Source: Cladorrhinum sp. PSN259
Taxonomy: Eukaryota; Ascomycota; Sordariomycetes; Sordariales; Podosporaceae
DNA: 64,000 nt
Direction: 5' to 3'
Assembly (NCBI GenBank): GCA_033725935.1
Contig: MU867134.1
Coordinates: 1,090 to 65,089 of the forward strand
Shown: positions 11,501 to 21,701 of the stretch, in pieces
Numbering within the stretch: the stretch's first letter is position 1
How the letters are laid out: each line of letters begins with the position of its first letter
The notes under the pieces: model-generated
What the model was told of the DNA's origin: nothing
The model's input: the letters and a program-made list of their open reading frames with translations, nothing else
Databases searched by the model: none
Position numbers and translations under genes: made by a program

Positions 11501-12704
11501 CCGTGAGCAGAGTTCTGAAAGTGCCAGTAAGGCAGGGACGACCGAACTCGTTGTTGAAGCGAGCACTGCCAATAGGAGCCTCGAGCATGATGTCGAGACT
11601 GCTAGCGTAATGGGCAGGACGGCCAACGTCAATCTCCCAAGGAGCCTTGTGATCGGGAATGTGCAAGTCAGAAACCCAGAAGCCGCAAAGTCCAGCTTTG
11701 GGCATTGAGCCTCTGCCAACGGCTCCTTCATCACGGATCTCACCACCTGATCCGGTTGCTGCTCCAGGGAATGGGGCAATGGCAGTTGGGTGGTTGTGAG
11801 TCTCGACCTTGGTCAAGATGTGAAGAAGCTCCTTGTTAAGCTTCCAGGAACCGGTAGAATAGTCGGGTGCCCAGAGGTTGGCATGCTCGCCCTGCAAGAC
11901 GGCCGCGTTGTCGCTGTAGGCGGAAATAGTATAGTCGGGGGTCTTCTTGTGAGTGTTTCTTATCATCTCAAAAAGACTGTGGCTCTTGGCCAAGCCATCA
12001 ATGGTCCAGTTGGCATTGAACTGCTTGTGACGGCAGTGCTCCGAGTTGACCTGGGCGAACATGAAGAGCTCAATGTCGTGAGGTGGACGTCCCAACTGGG
12101 TGAACTTGTCCACAAGGTACTCCACTTCAGACTGATCCAGGGCCAGACCGTGAGCCTTGTTGTACTCATTGAGAACCTGGGCGGGATCCCGGCCGTGGGC
12201 GAATATATCAACCACCTCCAGGGGGAGGGGCTGGCCCTCGGCAAAGATGGTGTGGTGATCTGGCTCCTCGGTAGTGAGGTGCTCGGTCATGCGGTCGTGC
12301 AGCAAATCACGGAATGGAACTGCCTTGTCGTTATAAGGCTGCTCAAACTCGATGCTGATGACGCGGCCGCGCTCGATGCGCTGAATCTGCTCCTCGAAAC
12401 CGCAGACGTGGGCGATGCTGGTGGCCTTGGAGCTCCATGGTGAGATGTATCGTGGCGTCACGTACCATTTCCTGCCGTAGCCGATGTGGGTGAGATGAGG
12501 AGTGGCTGTTCCGCCCGGTAAAGAAAGCAGCTGGGCGAGGGTCTGTTTTGCGGCGTTGGAGTCGCCATTGATGTGAGCATAGTAAGCCCAGGTGCCTTCG
12601 AGACGCGACACCTTGATGGGGGCTATTTTGTTGATCTGGTCCTTGAGCTTCTGGGCCTCAGAGGCCGTGAAGCACGAGTCACCAGAAAGGGTGAGGTACG
12701 CCAT
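8581..12704 (-). CDS. ADE6: Phosphoribosylformylglycinamidine synthase
   Basis: This enzyme converts FGAR, glutamine and ATP to FGAM, the fourth step of de novo purine synthesis, in the cytosol. Exons are 10976-12704 and 8581-10922, with a 53-bp intron (GTAAGT...ATAG) splitting an Arg codon. The 1356-aa product matches the fungal enzyme (about 1350 aa). It starts MAYLTLSGDS. An in-frame ATG 29 codons further upstream would add a hydrophobic stretch not typical of the family. The synthase core has THNHPTAIAPFPGAATGSGG and the second ATP-grasp-like half. The class I glutamine amidotransferase domain fills the last 270 residues or so. It has the nucleophile Cys in GVCNGCQ (near residue 1188) and the catalytic His in MMPHPER near the end. 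A TGACTC element lies about 118 bp upstream of the start. No defect is seen. Confidence 0.96.
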
Positions 12705-13080
12705 CTCGAGGGGATTGTCGTGATGGCGAAACAAAAAGAAAAAGGAAATTAAGGAAGAATGAATATTTTTGGACAATTGGCACAGAGCCAATGCTCTCTG
12801 GTTGGATGGATTATCCGTACAGAGTCATCGTTCAGAGCGAGGCCGGAAGGCGGGGTGATGGTGGCACGTACGAGTTTTTATGGTGGGGTGTGCAGAGCAC
12901 CCCGCTGAAATTTTGTTATCGGTGATCCCTGCGGTGCTTATCAAATTGGCGGGGCAGGCTTGGGTCGGTTGTCAATGATGAAACCTCCCCGCAAAAGCCT
13001 CACCCAACCGTCCCTATCCGTCACAAATCTGAGCTAAAAAGTTTTGCTCCTTTTCGGCCGTTTCTAGGCTTGGAATAGTC
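12705..13080 (-). promoter_or_regulatory. ADE6 upstream region
   Basis: This 376-bp stretch precedes the ADE6 start. It contains one TGACTC element (separate entry) and no open reading frame of note. Confidence 0.5.
12822..12827 (-). promoter_or_regulatory. TGACTC element, possible Cpc1/Gcn4 or Bas1-type site
   Basis: TGACTC reads on the ADE6 coding strand about 118 bp upstream of the start codon. In yeast the same hexamer is bound by Gcn4 and Bas1 at purine genes. Use by this fungus is inference from one short match. Confidence 0.3.
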
Positions 13081-13330
13081 CCGGCACTTGGCCACCAAAA
13101 AGACGATATTCGGACCCTTTCATCTCAACGTCACAACGGGCCGATGCCACTCCACGCATGAGTTTTGGAGCTTGATATTCGGACGGTATGTCTGGATATA
13201 TGGCCGGTATCTAACCATATTTAAAAATTGATCTGCATGTTAGCCACAAGTGCAAGCCACCTAAAAATTACAACCAAAACGACGTTTTCAACATATTTCC
13301 GGACCTACGCTCCCACTTTCCAAGTGCCGG
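13081..13330. repeat. 250-bp segment bounded by 11-bp perfect inverted repeats
   Basis: CCGGCACTTGG (13081-13091) is matched by its reverse complement at 13320-13330. GATATTCGGAC-type sequence appears twice inside (near 13105 and 13171). There is no convincing target-site duplication and no coding capacity. It could be a degraded MITE unrelated to the 42-bp-repeat family, or chance. Confidence 0.35.
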
Positions 13331-13672
13331 CCGATACTGCAGACGCGTTGGCCCATAACAATAAGTTGGCCAGAAAGATGTCCTCGAAAGAGGTTATATT
13401 GGTGTTTTAATTAAAGAGTAAATCTTTCTTTTTAATCTAGGCAAAATGAACAAAAGAAAGCCAGCCACTCATCAAGTACTAATAATGCTTAGAACTTGAG
13501 CCGCTGAGCGGCTTTATATCGACTCGAATAGTTTCTACTCGCGGCACTCTATAAATAATATCCTCCAAGACAAACTAAACTCTGGTGCTATGCAAATCTC
13601 ATCCCCTTCCTATGAACTTCAGTCTTGCCGAGATTGTTAACTTCTTTTACCCCTCTCTTGTTACTTTCCGAA

Positions 13673-13999
13673 CTACTCCGGCGGTAGATGATGCAGCGCA
13701 GAGAGATAACAATCGGGGACCTTGGAGTCTGCCTTGAGACGATGGTACTCATTAATAAGCTCGTCGTACTTGTGGCAGATTTTCTTAGCCTCTGAAACGG
13801 CATAACCATAGTCGTTTAGACCGAGAGCAATCCTTAGTTCAGTTGAAAGCCGTTCGTCGCCATATCCGCTAAATAAGCTTGTCAGCAGCAGTGTCATTTC
13901 TTCCATCGCCATTTTAAGCCATTGAGCATTTTCGGCGCTAGTGGTGTGACGAGATCTTGGAGAGAACTCGTCCCCGACTTGGACACGAATGCTGCTCAA
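13673..13999 (-). pseudogene. Orphan coding-like fragment next to truncated MITE
   Basis: An open frame of about 108 codons looks protein-like (for example MEEMTLLLTSLFSGYGDERL, then an acidic and charged helix-like stretch), but it matches no family I recognise. It opens at a non-ATG codon; the first ATG is at 13909. Its 5' side runs, within about 40 bp, into the left-truncated MITE-like copy at 14039. I infer a gene remnant cut off at its 5' end, possibly with the element involved. It could equally be a random open frame. Confidence 0.25.
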
Positions 14000-14038
14000 G
14001 TCTCGGCGGTCTCGGTACTAAGCTTCAATCTTTTACAT

Positions 14039-14312
14039 GATGCAAGCCCTAAGGTATTAGAAAAAGTTAAATGGTATACTAATACCTGGTGGAATATCCA
14101 GCATGCGTAGAAAGGAGTCGGGAATGCGTCTACAGAAGGCGAATATGCGTAGAAAAGAGTCAGAAATGCATTGATAGAAACCGAACATGCGTAGAAAGGA
14201 GGCAGGAATACACCAACAGAAGCTGAATAGGCGTACAAACAAATGAAATAGGCATATGAAATTGTGAATTAGGCGTGTACCGCGCTAATAAATATTTAAG
14301 CATTAGATTGTA
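14039..14312 (+). mobile_element. MITE-like element, copy 2 (5'-truncated)
   Basis: The right end (GCATTAGATTGTA, to 14312) matches the right terminal repeat of copy 1. Homology on the left starts at GATGCAAGCCCTAAGGTATT (14039-14058), which is internal in copy 1, so the left terminal repeat and about 80 bp are missing. Three exact-length 42-bp units lie inside at 14101-14226. The right end is 288 bp upstream of the HET-domain start codon, in the same orientation. Confidence 0.75.
14101..14226 (+). repeat. Internal tandem array, three units of 42 bp
   Basis: Three units of exactly 42 bp (126 bp) match the consensus of the array at 387-554. They have diverged from each other by several substitutions but contain no indels. 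Confidence 0.85.
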
Positions 14313-14600
14313 CCTAGATTAACAACAATCCGACTTTCACTATCAACCGCTCATTCACCTGATTCTTGTCGTTGAATTATTCAGGCTGGGTGATGGCGTG
14401 TACGTATCGATGTCATTGGCTCTAAAAAAAAAAAAAGCCACATGTTGGGTACCAATGAAAACCAGGCAACTCGCTTGCTGACCGCAAAGCTGGGGCATGA
14501 TGCCTCCTCTTCCCCTCTTCCCATTTTCGGTTTGTATCACCTCCGAGATAGCTAGGTAAATGAATTACCTCTACACTCAAAGCAACCAGTGTGTGCCACC

Positions 14601-16889
14601 ATGCGTCTAATCAAGGCCCCTACTCTGGAATTTGAAGAGTTCTTCGACAGCGATACTCCGAGGTACGCCATTCTTTCGCACACATGGGGCCACGAAGAGG
14701 TCTCCCTGGCCGATGCTCGCCGCATTTTCGCCCAAGTTACGGCGCTTGCTGCAGGATTCACCAGTCAGTCAATTTTATCTTCGCTTCCGCATGGCAGCCA
14801 AAACGCCGGACTGGATAAAATCATAAGGACATGCGCGCAAGCATTGAAAGACGACCTGCAGTATGTTTGGATCGACACCTGTTGTATCGACAAGACCAGC
14901 AGCGCCGAGTTGTCAGAAGCCATCAATTCCATGTTCCGTTGGTACGAAAGCGCCGAGGTTTGCTATACTTACCTCGCCGATGTTCCATCTCAGCCCAATT
15001 GGGACACGAGCAAACCTGGCCATAGTTTTTCCTCAAGTCGGTGGTTTACACGGGGATGGACACTTCAAGAACTCCTGGCCCCCTCAATAGTCGTGTTTTT
15101 CGCCTCGGATTGGTCAATTATTGCAACCCGGGGTGAACTGAGCGGTTCAATATCATCCATCACGGGGATAGATGCTGCCTTTCTTTTTGACGCCAGCGTT
15201 CATCCTTCTCCCTATTTTGCGTGGCAACAACAGCACAAGCATGGCAATCTGCGTGTTCCAGTGTCTAGGTTGCCTGATGATATCAAACCAAAAGCTGGCC
15301 GGTCAAGCAAAATATTCTCGACCAGCTTAGCAGAAAGGATGAGTTGGGCGTCAAACCGAAAAACTACTAGGGTGGAAGATACCGCCTACTGTTTGCTTGG
15401 AATCCTCGGGGTCAACATGCCACTGATCTATGGCGAGGGGAGTCGAGCTTTCATTCGGATTCAGGAGGAACTTTTGAAAATTTCGGACGACATGACGATA
15501 TTGGCATGGGGCTTGTTTCTGGAGCGCAAACGACTGGAATGGCGCGAGATTCAACATCCTTGGAAGGTTTATTCTGATCCATTGGCACAGCATAGTCATC
15601 CTTTCCGTAGCCGCTGCCATCTGTCTGGGCTTCTCGCGAAAAACCCCGCTTGCTTTCGCGGCTGTGGGAACATTATGCGGATGGACTTCGACACGTTTGA
15701 CGTGTCTTTCACATTGAACAACAGACGGCTAAGCACAAGTCTCCCTCTTAGCGACGACGATCACCCGTATCTTATTCTACCTTGTCGACTGAAATCACAC
15801 CCGTTCAATCTCCTGGCTATTGAACTTATTCGTGAAGGGGGGAATACATTTGCACGGCGAAGTGAGGAAAAGTCTCCGAAAGGCCCCATACTAGTATCGG
15901 GCATGATTCTGGTTGATATCAATGCCTGGGATCGGTGGGCGACGACGCCTATAAACCTTCGGATTACAATCAGCGATCATGAGAAACAAAATCGAATTCC
16001 AGACAGCAGCTTCTACCTTCGAAATCTGCCCAAGGACTTCAGCCTCACAAACGTACAACCCTCAGAGACGTACACCCCGTCTAAACATATTGTCATACCA
16101 AATCTGCCTTTGAGCGAGGTGGGACGATTTAAAAGCACGCAGGTTGTATTCCGACTGCGGCATGAGCCCACGGGCGTCGAAATTCTCGTAAGAATCCAAG
16201 CCACACAGTTGGCATCCATATTTGAAAGATCGGTCATCTCTATAACCCAAAGCATCACCCTCAATACCGCCAAATCCCAGGAAAAACACGTTGGCTCTGG
16301 GCTGCCCCGATACCTGGTGTTCAACGGCGGTCTTCTATACCCAACGCACTCGTCAGCCTATTTTGGCGGGAAACAGCTAGTTGTCATTGATATGAATCAT
16401 ACGGATACTTACTACAGGTGGCTGACTCCCACGTGGCTTGGGTTGAAGCTTAAAATCCAGGAAAACTTGACAAACAAGTACCAAGTTTTCATGGTGACGA
16501 TTGATAGAAATTTCCTAAATTCCCTCGGGAACTCACTACTACTCCTTCTTTTCGGAACAAGACTCATTCTCTTTGTCTTTTCATTTAGCGCCAGCTTCAG
16601 TTGCACTCTTGACGCTGTGAGTGCATATGGCGCGGTGCTACATGATTCATTGCCATGGATATCGATTAGAGTACCCAAGGCAGCTCGATTCATCCGAACC
16701 TGGGGGTCGTTGGTTCCTTTTGCGATAGGATCTGTATATTTGTTGGTGCCAATCTTTAGCAACGTTCCTCTTGTGATGAGCTTTGCTCTGGTGGTCAAAC
16801 TTGGGTTTGGGCCCGCTTACTTCCATTACGAACGCTGGCACGTAAATCAATATGCGAAACGGAGGGAGGAAGTACTGCATAGGTATTAA
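14601..16889 (+). CDS. HET-domain protein with C-terminal membrane segments
   Basis: HET-domain proteins trigger or control heterokaryon-incompatibility cell death in filamentous fungi. The gene is intronless and encodes 762 aa. The chosen ATG sits in a strong GCCACCATG context. HET blocks are clear: YAILSHTWGHEEVSL (about residues 22-36), then the central block with YVWIDTCCIDK (about residues 89-99) and AINSMFRWYESAEVCYTYL, then SRWFTRGWTLQELLAPS (about residues 143-159). A beta-rich C-terminal half follows, with no WD or ankyrin repeats. Hydrophobic stretches at about residues 640-665 and 700-735 look membrane-spanning, which is not typical of the best-known HET proteins. A truncated MITE-like element ends 288 bp upstream. 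The partner or allelic specificity is unknown. Confidence 0.88.
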   Translation: MRLIKAPTLEFEEFFDSDTPRYAILSHTWGHEEVSLADARRIFAQVTALAAGFTSQSILSSLPHGSQNAGLDKIIRTCAQALKDDLQYVWIDTCCIDKTSSAELSEAINSMFRWYESAEVCYTYLADVPSQPNWDTSKPGHSFSSSRWFTRGWTLQELLAPSIVVFFASDWSIIATRGELSGSISSITGIDAAFLFDASVHPSPYFAWQQQHKHGNLRVPVSRLPDDIKPKAGRSSKIFSTSLAERMSWASNRKTTRVEDTAYCLLGILGVNMPLIYGEGSRAFIRIQEELLKISDDMTILAWGLFLERKRLEWREIQHPWKVYSDPLAQHSHPFRSRCHLSGLLAKNPACFRGCGNIMRMDFDTFDVSFTLNNRRLSTSLPLSDDDHPYLILPCRLKSHPFNLLAIELIREGGNTFARRSEEKSPKGPILVSGMILVDINAWDRWATTPINLRITISDHEKQNRIPDSSFYLRNLPKDFSLTNVQPSETYTPSKHIVIPNLPLSEVGRFKSTQVVFRLRHEPTGVEILVRIQATQLASIFERSVISITQSITLNTAKSQEKHVGSGLPRYLVFNGGLLYPTHSSAYFGGKQLVVIDMNHTDTYYRWLTPTWLGLKLKIQENLTNKYQVFMVTIDRNFLNSLGNSLLLLLFGTRLILFVFSFSASFSCTLDAVSAYGAVLHDSLPWISIRVPKAARFIRTWGSLVPFAIGSVYLLVPIFSNVPLVMSFALVVKLGFGPAYFHYERWHVNQYAKRREEVLHRY

Positions 16890-18438
16890 ACATGAAGTTT
16901 GTATTTTGGAACTGGTCTCAGCCTGTGGGGGGAAAGACATGGAACAGAGGAAGAGAGTACGAGGACAAGGGCTCAAGCGGAGGAACAGCTCTTCACAGAG
17001 ATTACTAGGCATCGTACCACACAGATAATATACACGCGTTATTTCTGGTTAATCCTAAGCACAAACTCTTATATCGCAACTAATAAGAGCAAAGGTTCTC
17101 TCGAGACTTGAGCTTCCCGTGGCTACTGGTACCCTAAACGCCCTAGTATCGAAGGAATATACCTGTAGAAATGTATAAATAACTACTGTGAAAGCGGGAC
17201 AAGTAACGCTCTCAAATTTCCAACCAAGGTACTAGCTGAACAGCTTTGGTAGTTAACGAGATTTTTTTTTTTTATTTTTTTTCCAAAGTTTTGCGCAAGT
17301 ATGTGCCACTGCAGCTTCATGTTTGTCCCCTCGAAACTTTGCCGTCTTGAAAACAATTCGGTGATGAGGGTTCAAGTTTGTTGGATTTGCGTGTCCGGAA
17401 ATGACGATTTCAAGCTCAGGCCAGATTTAGCAGCACCAAAGCGAGAGAGAGAGACCACTGGCACAGACAGTATCGCCAATATAATACGTACAGTACAGTA
17501 CATTTAGGTGTCATGGGGGGGGCAGGATATCACATCACTCCTCCATACTCCAAGACAACGATGATTGTACTGTACAGTACATATCCTAAAGTTTCATAGG
17601 CTAAACCATGTATTTATGTACCGTTCAATATATTCTACCAGTTATGTAGGTTACAACTAAATATCTTAACGAACTTTAAAAAAAAAAACCCCCTCTAAAA
17701 AAGTTAATACAAGACAAAAGCCTATCTATAGATAGATGCAGCTTCTTCGTAGATTGAGAACTAGTGTTGACCTACTTACACAAGCCGAGTATTAACTTCA
17801 CTCCTTGTCACCCCACACCCTATTTCAGACTACCCAGAGGAGAAGTGACCAAATCATCCAGCATTTTCCTCAGAATATGCTGATTTACAGTACAACGGGC
17901 AACACAATAATATACCATGCCCTCCTTCTTTCTTGCTCCGGATGATCTCAGCACCACTTACCCCAAGTCATTAGATCTCACAGACACCGGTAGCTCAAAC
18001 ACCAACGCAAAGAAAAAGTCACACATCTCAGACATATCTCAAAAAAAAAAATCCCAAGGCCAAAAACTACTATTTATTTCCAAAAAGTTACAATCTCTGT
18101 TCCTCAAGAAAAAGAGAGAAGAGTGGACCACCCATTTCCCTTCCACTAATAAAAACCTGTTTCCTTCCGTATATTTGCCCATCATACAACCGTCAAAAGA
18201 GAGGGGTAGATTTCTCTTTTTTTTTCCACATACAAAGTTCATATAAACTCAAATAATTGCATATCGTCCGTCCTCCGTAATTTCGTGAGGCGGATAGTCA
18301 CTGACGGGGAAGGCCCCAAGATATGTCCGGCCCACAGATGCGCGTAACCTGAGCCCATTTTGACGCTCCCTGAAAGCAAACCATGCCACCATAATTTCAC
18401 CTGTAACTCTTACAAACTCAAGGAACGAAAATTCCCCT
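16890..18438. other. Intergenic region between HET gene and ATG33-like gene
   Basis: This is 1.5 kb between two converging genes. It is AT-rich with homopolymer runs (T near 17265, A near 17680, A near 18041). A 109-codon lysine-rich open frame at 17917-18246 starts with ATG but has no coding signature I trust. The near-repeat TACAGTAC occurs around 17490-17500 and 17572-17580. Confidence 0.5.
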
Positions 18439-19210
18439 TTAATACCGCCTGCGATAAACAACGCGACCAAGGGCACCATCTCCCCAGATCCCGACAACAG
18501 CCATGGCGAAGCTGCACAGGAGAAGAGCACCCTCGACGATCTGCTTCTCAAGGAATGCCTCAACCTTGACGCGGACCTCCTCACCGTTGACCTCAACAAC
18601 ACCCTGCTCAGAGAGATTATCATCCTCCTCGCCGCTAGCAGAGGGGCTGCCCTCACTGTGAAGATCCGAAGTCAAGACCTCGTAGCTGGCTTCCATGCGG
18701 GCGCGCTCCTCCCGCCTCCTCTTTTGCTGGCTTTTCTTCTTTGCTGCCGCAGATGCTGCGGTGGAGGATGACGAAGAGGAGATTATACGGGACTTGAAGA
18801 GGTAAGGCACGATGTGCTCCGAGAACTGGGAGACGCCGATCAAGAGGGAGGTGTAGAGCAGATAAGGGTGACGGAAGCGGGTCGGAGAGAGGTAGTAGGC
18901 GGCGAAGAAGGACACGGATGCGAGAGAGGTCAGGGAGCGAAGCTTGCGTTTGGCATTGGTTGTGACTGCATCGAAGGCGCGGGAGGCGGCATCGGCGGAG
19001 GGGAGAGTCAGAAGCGCGGGGATTGTGAGGGTCGTAAGAGTGTATGAGAGGCCCTGTTTTGCATTAAACGAATGAGCAAATCGTATGGCCAAAGGTTGAT
19101 CATGCCACCACCGCTTCGGCAACGAAGAGAAACTGCGGGGAACTTACCGTCGACAGCCCCAGCATTACAGTGCCGACGAACTTGAACACCGGGACAGTGC
19201 TCGAAGCCAT
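18439..19210 (-). CDS. ATG33: Atg33-like mitochondrial membrane protein
   Basis: Atg33 is a mitochondrial outer-membrane protein needed for mitophagy in yeast. Minus-strand exons are 19148-19210 and 18439-19053, with a 94-bp intron, giving 225 aa. The N-terminus VGTVMLGLSTGLSYTLTTLT forms a first hydrophobic segment with the glycine pattern of the family. FRHPYLLYTSLL (about residues 80-95) matches the conserved RHPYLLY block. A serine/lysine-rich linker follows. The C-terminal segment IVEGALLLCSFAMAVVGIWG ends with the family's ValGlyIle-x-Gly-pattern helix. Overall length and the arrangement of hydrophobic ends agree with Atg33. The sequence family diverges fast, so the call rests on these few blocks. 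Confidence 0.7.
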
Positions 19211-19599
19211 GATTGCAAGATTGGTGGGGTTTTTTTTAGTCCCACTCCAAATGAAGCTCCTGTTTTGTTTTGACGATGAGAGGTTATGGAAAACGCTTGC
19301 CTGCCCGTTGAACCGGTTGGTTGCCGAGTTTAGGTTCGGTACGGATAAAGCTTGTGAGGGGCTTTGCCAGCTGGGGGAGGGTGGGATTGCGAGGCCAAGA
19401 GAGGGGAGCTGCCGGCCTGGCCCACTTTTTACCGAAGCCAGAAATGCGTCATTCTAGGCTGGGGATGACATGGATTGCGTTTCTCGGCATTATTTAGCCC
19501 CTCGACTGCGTTACCATCAACACCCCTCATCCTCCACCGTTCCTGCCCCTGAGTCATGAAGGGATTTCCCGAACTGACAACATACATCTGTTGAAAAAT
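19211..19599. other. Intergenic region, ATG33-like gene / tRNA-Ser
   Basis: This is 389 bp. It should contain the ATG33-like promoter and the tRNA leader. Nothing else is seen. Confidence 0.5.
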
Positions 19600-19680
19600 G
19601 GCAACGTGCCAGAGTGGTTAATGGGTATGCCTCGAAAGCATATGGCTTCGGCCGCAGCGGTTCGAATCCGCTCGTTGTCG
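19600..19680 (+). tRNA. tRNA-Ser (CGA anticodon)
   Basis: The acceptor stem pairs GGCAACG with CGTTGTC, followed by discriminator G. The anticodon stem is TATGC/GCATA around loop CTCGAAA, giving anticodon CGA, which reads UCG codons. A long variable arm (TGGCTTCGGCCG) marks a class II serine tRNA. The T arm GCGGTTCGAATCCGC is perfect. There is no intron. Confidence 0.95.
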
Positions 19681-19692
19681 GTTAATATCTTC

Positions 19693-19698
19693 TTTTTT
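19693..19698 (+). terminator. Pol III terminator of tRNA-Ser
   Basis: A run of six Ts lies 13 bp downstream of the tRNA. Confidence 0.7.
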
Positions 19699-20335
19699 CA
19701 TAATCTTGTTTTCTTTTTTCATTCTTGAGATTGTCAATTGAGACTCGTCGTTGTCCATTCGGTATCGGGTGCCGTGAAATGTAAACAATGAAAACACCCA
19801 ATAATTTCTGTGTGAACTGAAGAAGAGTGAAGCGCGAACCAGTTGTCCCTGGCTGTTATTGAAGAGTAAGCACACTGTTAAGAATATGGTGACAGAGTGG
19901 ACCCGAGACACGCTTCATATTGCATGGGGGAGTGGCTAGAAGTAGGATCAAGGCTGCATGTAGCCCATGAATCACTGTCTGTATCTAGAGTGGGCGTCCC
20001 CTCGGAAAGATACTGAATGTCCGGCAAAAGCTTTACAAGAATGTGTGTAAATACTAAGAGAAGTGCGTGTGGAATGAAGAAGTAACAGAGTTGCTTGAAT
20101 CACCACTTGGAGGACAAGGTGTCAGCTTCAATTAGCAGGAAGAAGAGTCCGTATGAGAAAGTCAAGGCATAAGGATGAGAGGTTGATAGAGTAAAGTGGC
20201 TTGGCTTCACTATTGAAAGGTCAGCCTCAACGTATATTTTATTCAGGAAACGTGCAACGCCCCTTTCAGCGCTGGTTGAAATTAGCATACACGCCTTTTC
20301 TGATCCTTAAAAGTGATGGGAGACCCCAATACCCT
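19699..20335. other. Intergenic region after tRNA-Ser
   Basis: No gene, RNA or repeat is seen in this 640-bp stretch. Confidence 0.5.
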
Positions 20336-20483
20336 GGGGGGGGGGGGGGGGGGGGGGGGGGGGGATAATTTAAAAAAAAAAAAAAAAAAAAACCCGGAAA
20401 AAAACCCCAAAACCCCAACCCAACCCCAGTAGTAAACCCCACCCCCCCCCCCCCCTCCCCCCCCCCCCCCCGCCCCCCCCCCG

Positions 20484-20535
<52 letters not shown>
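20336..20535. repeat. Extreme homopolymer block: G29, A21 and a C tract of about 94 bp
   Basis: There is a run of 29 Gs (20336-20364), a run of 21 As (20372-20392) and then CCCCAAAA-like sequence. After that come roughly 94 nearly pure Cs (about 20442-20535) broken by one T and a few Gs. The G and C runs are complementary, so the block could form a long G:C hairpin around an A-rich loop. It may also be a sequencing or polishing artefact. Confidence 0.75.
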
Positions 20536-20536
<1 letters not shown>

Positions 20537-20771
20537 CGGAATTGAAGAAAGAAAAGAAAAGAAAAATCACATACCCAGACCACAAAACCACAACTCAAAC
20601 CCAAGTTCAATCCTAAAACCACTCTCTTATTTCAAGACTTTTCATTCTTTTATTACCAAACCCCAATAAATCATGTCATTGGAGACTTGTTCGCTCAAAA
20701 TAGAAAACAACTCGCCAACACCTTATCCTGTCAAAACCCCTTTACCTCCCTTCCATCCATCTCCCCCCTTT

Positions 20772-21477
20772 TTATTCAGCATTAAACTTCCACAACCCAT
20801 CACCCAAAAAGTGTGCCTCCTCAATCACAGGTCCCTTCCCTTTCTCCTTGCACTCTTTGGTCCCCATCGCCAAGATACCAACAGCGCAGGCCTCCTCCTT
20901 CCCCTCGGCCATAACGACGACCGGTTCACCCTTCTCCAGCTCCCTGCTCCACCTCCCATCCTCATCAACCCCCTCGTTCGGCGCTCCCTCACCCAGGGTT
21001 TCTTTACCCTCCCTAGCATCAGGCTTGGGCAACCTCCCGCCCGCGCTCGTCAGACCGGGCGCCATGAGCGTAGCGCCGCTGAGCACGAATCGAATTGCGC
21101 CCCTGTCGATGCGGATGGTGGGGAAGCACTGGGGGTAATTATGGACGAGACGGAGGTGGGGGAGTAGTGCGTCGTTGTCGTGCTGGAAGAACAAGGGGTG
21201 GCCGTCCTGCAGGTATACGGAGATGCGGTCGGGGAGTTTCATCTGCTCGAGGGAGGCCTTCTTGGGCATGATGATGTCGATGAAGGGGGTGACGAGGGGG
21301 TAGGTCTCGACAAAGTTGGCGCGGAGGGCGCGCTGGATTGATGATTTGAGCTTTTGCTTTGGGCCGGCGTGGATACTGTTGGGAGGGGTTAAGATGTTAG
21401 TGATGCGCCATGATGATCCAGGTCGGTGTGGTGGTGTGTGAGGGGTTGGGAAACGGAATTTACTCTTTCTTGAACAT
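20772..21477 (-). CDS. TMA20: Translation machinery-associated protein Tma20 (MCT-1)
   Basis: Tma20 pairs with Tma22 to recycle 40S subunits and act on reinitiation. Minus-strand exons are 21464-21477 and 20772-21375, giving 205 aa. The first coding exon holds only 14 nt (MFKK plus two bases). Splicing restores MFKKDIHAG, the family N-terminus. The pre-PUA domain contains SSIQRALRANFVETYP. The PUA domain holds IRIDRGAIRFVLSGATLMAPG and LTSAGG, ending in HFLGDGLWKFNAE. Yeast Tma20 is 181 aa; the extra length is a Glu/Gly-rich insertion (REGKETLGEGAPNEGVDEDG, about residues 135-155) just before the PUA strand EPVVVMAEGKEEA. The PUA identity is firm. Confidence 0.92.
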
Positions 21478-21701
21478 CTTGACTTGTTGGTGAACGGTGC
21501 GCCGTTCTCGAAAGGTGTATGGGTATCAGTTATGTGTAGAAATGTTCTGTATAGTCAGGTTCTCGTGTTGATGCTGTGGTCACGATACTCGCTAGATGGC
21601 CTGTGGCTTGCGTTCACTTGGAGTTGCCCCGCGATGGGACTTTCAATGGAGGGGTAGTTTGGCGCCGTGGGGCGAGTGCCAAGAAACTGGCGGGGCTCTG
21701 A

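Noticed and set aside
17917..18246. 109-codon open frame starting with ATG
   Set aside because: It is lysine/serine-rich because of A-rich DNA near the ATG33-like 3' end, with no motif or homology I recognise.
20399..20427. CCCCAAAACCCC-like repeats suggesting a telomere
   Set aside because: Filamentous ascomycete telomeres are usually CCCTAA; this looks like homopolymer noise inside the chromosome.
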